The notes beneath the pieces are model-generated. The model did not search any database. It saw only the letters and a list, made by a program, of their open reading frames with translations, and was not told the origin of the DNA. Made by a program: the position numbers and the translations under genes. This document shows positions 63,483-64,000 of a DNA stretch of 64,000 nt, one piece after another. Positions within the stretch are counted from its first letter, which is position 1. The number at the start of each line of letters is the position of its first letter. Location: positions 91,102-155,101 of the forward strand of contig CAZDOO010000001.1 of NCBI GenBank assembly GCA_964507045.1. Reading direction: 5' to 3'. The DNA is from UBA8199 sp964507045. Lineage in GTDB: Bacteria > Verrucomicrobiota > Verrucomicrobiia > Limisphaerales > UBA8199.

Positions 63483-63808
63483 AGTTCCTGGTGGATCATC
63501 AGTTGCCGGTGGCACTGGCGCGGTTCATCGCCCTGCAAGGCCATCAAGCGGAGCACGTCCGAGACGTTGGGTTGAAGGAGGCCGATGACACGGTGATTTG
63601 GCAGCGCGCCAGCGCGCGCGACCTTGTCATCGTCAGCAAAGACGAAGATTTCACGTTCCTTGCCGGTGTTCCGGGCGGGACGGGCAAGCTGGTTTGGGTG
63701 CGCATCGGCAATTGCCGGAAGCCGGCGTTGTTGGAGGCTTTCCGAGTTCAACTCCCTCGTATCGTCTCGGAGCTTGAGGCCGGAAGCCAGATCGTCGAAC
63801 TCCGCTAA
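63479..63808 (+). CDS. DUF5615 PIN-like toxin
   Basis: A 109-residue protein of the DUF5615 PIN-like family (MKFLVDHQLPVALARFI, HVRDVGLKEADDTVIWQRA, DLVIVSKDEDF). The acidic residues D6, D46 region and D63/D65 could bind Mg as in VapC-type RNases. It starts with GTG 63479 overlapping the antitoxin stop (GTGA). Together they form a typical DUF433/DUF5615 toxin-antitoxin pair. Confidence 0.9.
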   Translation: MKFLVDHQLPVALARFIALQGHQAEHVRDVGLKEADDTVIWQRASARDLVIVSKDEDFTFLAGVPGGTGKLVWVRIGNCRKPALLEAFRVQLPRIVSELEAGSQIVELR

Positions 63809-63943
63809 CCAAACTGGGTTACGGCGACCTTGGCCGGGTGGCTGGAAAAGGCGGGCGTGAGGGAGCAGGTGCAACGGCTTTCTTGAGGGTCATTCACCGA
63901 CGCTTTCCCAGGGTAGGACTGCCGCCCTGCGCTCCTCAGGGTG

Positions 63944-64000
63944 GTACCGGGTAGGTGCAGGCGGTTAGCCCGCCCACACCCCCCTAAGAACCGTGCGTGA
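63944..64000 (-). mobile_element. Possible 3' end of a group II intron (domains V-VI), cut by the window edge
   Basis: Read on the minus strand from the edge: GCACGGTTCTTAGGGGGGTG, then a GGGCGG..CCGCC hairpin and CACCTACCC. The ACGGTTC end of domain V followed by TTAGGGGG and a stem ending in CTACCC is how many bacterial group II introns finish. Most of domain V and the rest of the intron would lie outside the window. Confidence 0.4.

Overview
The window looks like a chromosomal segment of a GC-rich Verrucomicrobiota bacterium, most likely of the Pedosphaera/Limisphaerales group; this is an inference. Support comes from the prepilin-like protein with an H...DG tail, the heparinase-like, GH116 and FAD-oxidoreductase degradative genes, secreted proteins with a TNW...RFYR C-terminal module, the short ATP synthase delta subunit, and many degenerate short-period repeats. 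No rRNA, tRNA or CRISPR array was seen.

Layout. 22-3140 (minus) is a nucleotide-sugar group: epimerase, L-2-hydroxyglutarate oxidase-like enzyme and GDP-fucose synthase. 3253-9187 holds a heparinase II/III-like lyase, a secreted protein and a TIM-barrel glycosidase-like protein. 9361-15112 (plus) is a tightly coupled MacAB-TolC-type efflux operon. 15113-15999 is a repeat-rich gap. 16000-28032 is mainly housekeeping: icd, dxs, xseB, a secreted nuclease with Ig-like domains, xseA, a YmdB-type phosphodiesterase, a GGQ release-factor-like protein, an acyl-CoA ligase, a small zinc ribbon and a two-domain NDP kinase.

28033-42640 (all minus) is the accessory heart of the window. After a hydrolase/transglutaminase-like protein and an O-antigen-ligase-like protein come three related gene sets. 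Each pairs a small exported cysteine-rich protein with a roughly 380-420 residue exported protein that ends in a C-terminal membrane anchor. Two sets also have MauE-like membrane proteins, two of which carry a CxC pair. One set adds a prepilin-like protein, an S9-peptidase-like protein, a MauE-like/zinc-ribbon fusion and a DNA-binding-domain-only AraC protein. The 3' end of that araC gene carries a 21-bp-period direct repeat that looks like an AraC-type operator. A broken copy of the same araC end plus repeat lies just upstream of another cysteine-rich gene. I do not recognise this assembly as a described system; it is the strongest novelty candidate here. A NarL-type regulator with Glu at the phosphoacceptor position lies upstream.

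42641-44374 is a repeat-rich stretch with one probable gene remnant. 44375-53610 (minus) holds mutT-like, ugd, a TPR protein and the complete F1Fo ATP synthase operon (atpB-E-F-H-A-G-D-C in transcription order). 53791-63808 has a TGS/uridine-kinase fusion, a Tat-exported GH116 enzyme, a SulP transporter, a secreted FAD oxidoreductase, a CII-like regulator and a DUF433/PIN-like toxin-antitoxin pair. The right edge resembles the 3' end of a group II intron.

A second theme is period-locked degenerate repeats. Intergenic arrays of exactly 11-bp period occur at five or more loci, two with a shared palindromic core. Arrays of 7-bp period occur both between genes and in frame inside coding sequences.
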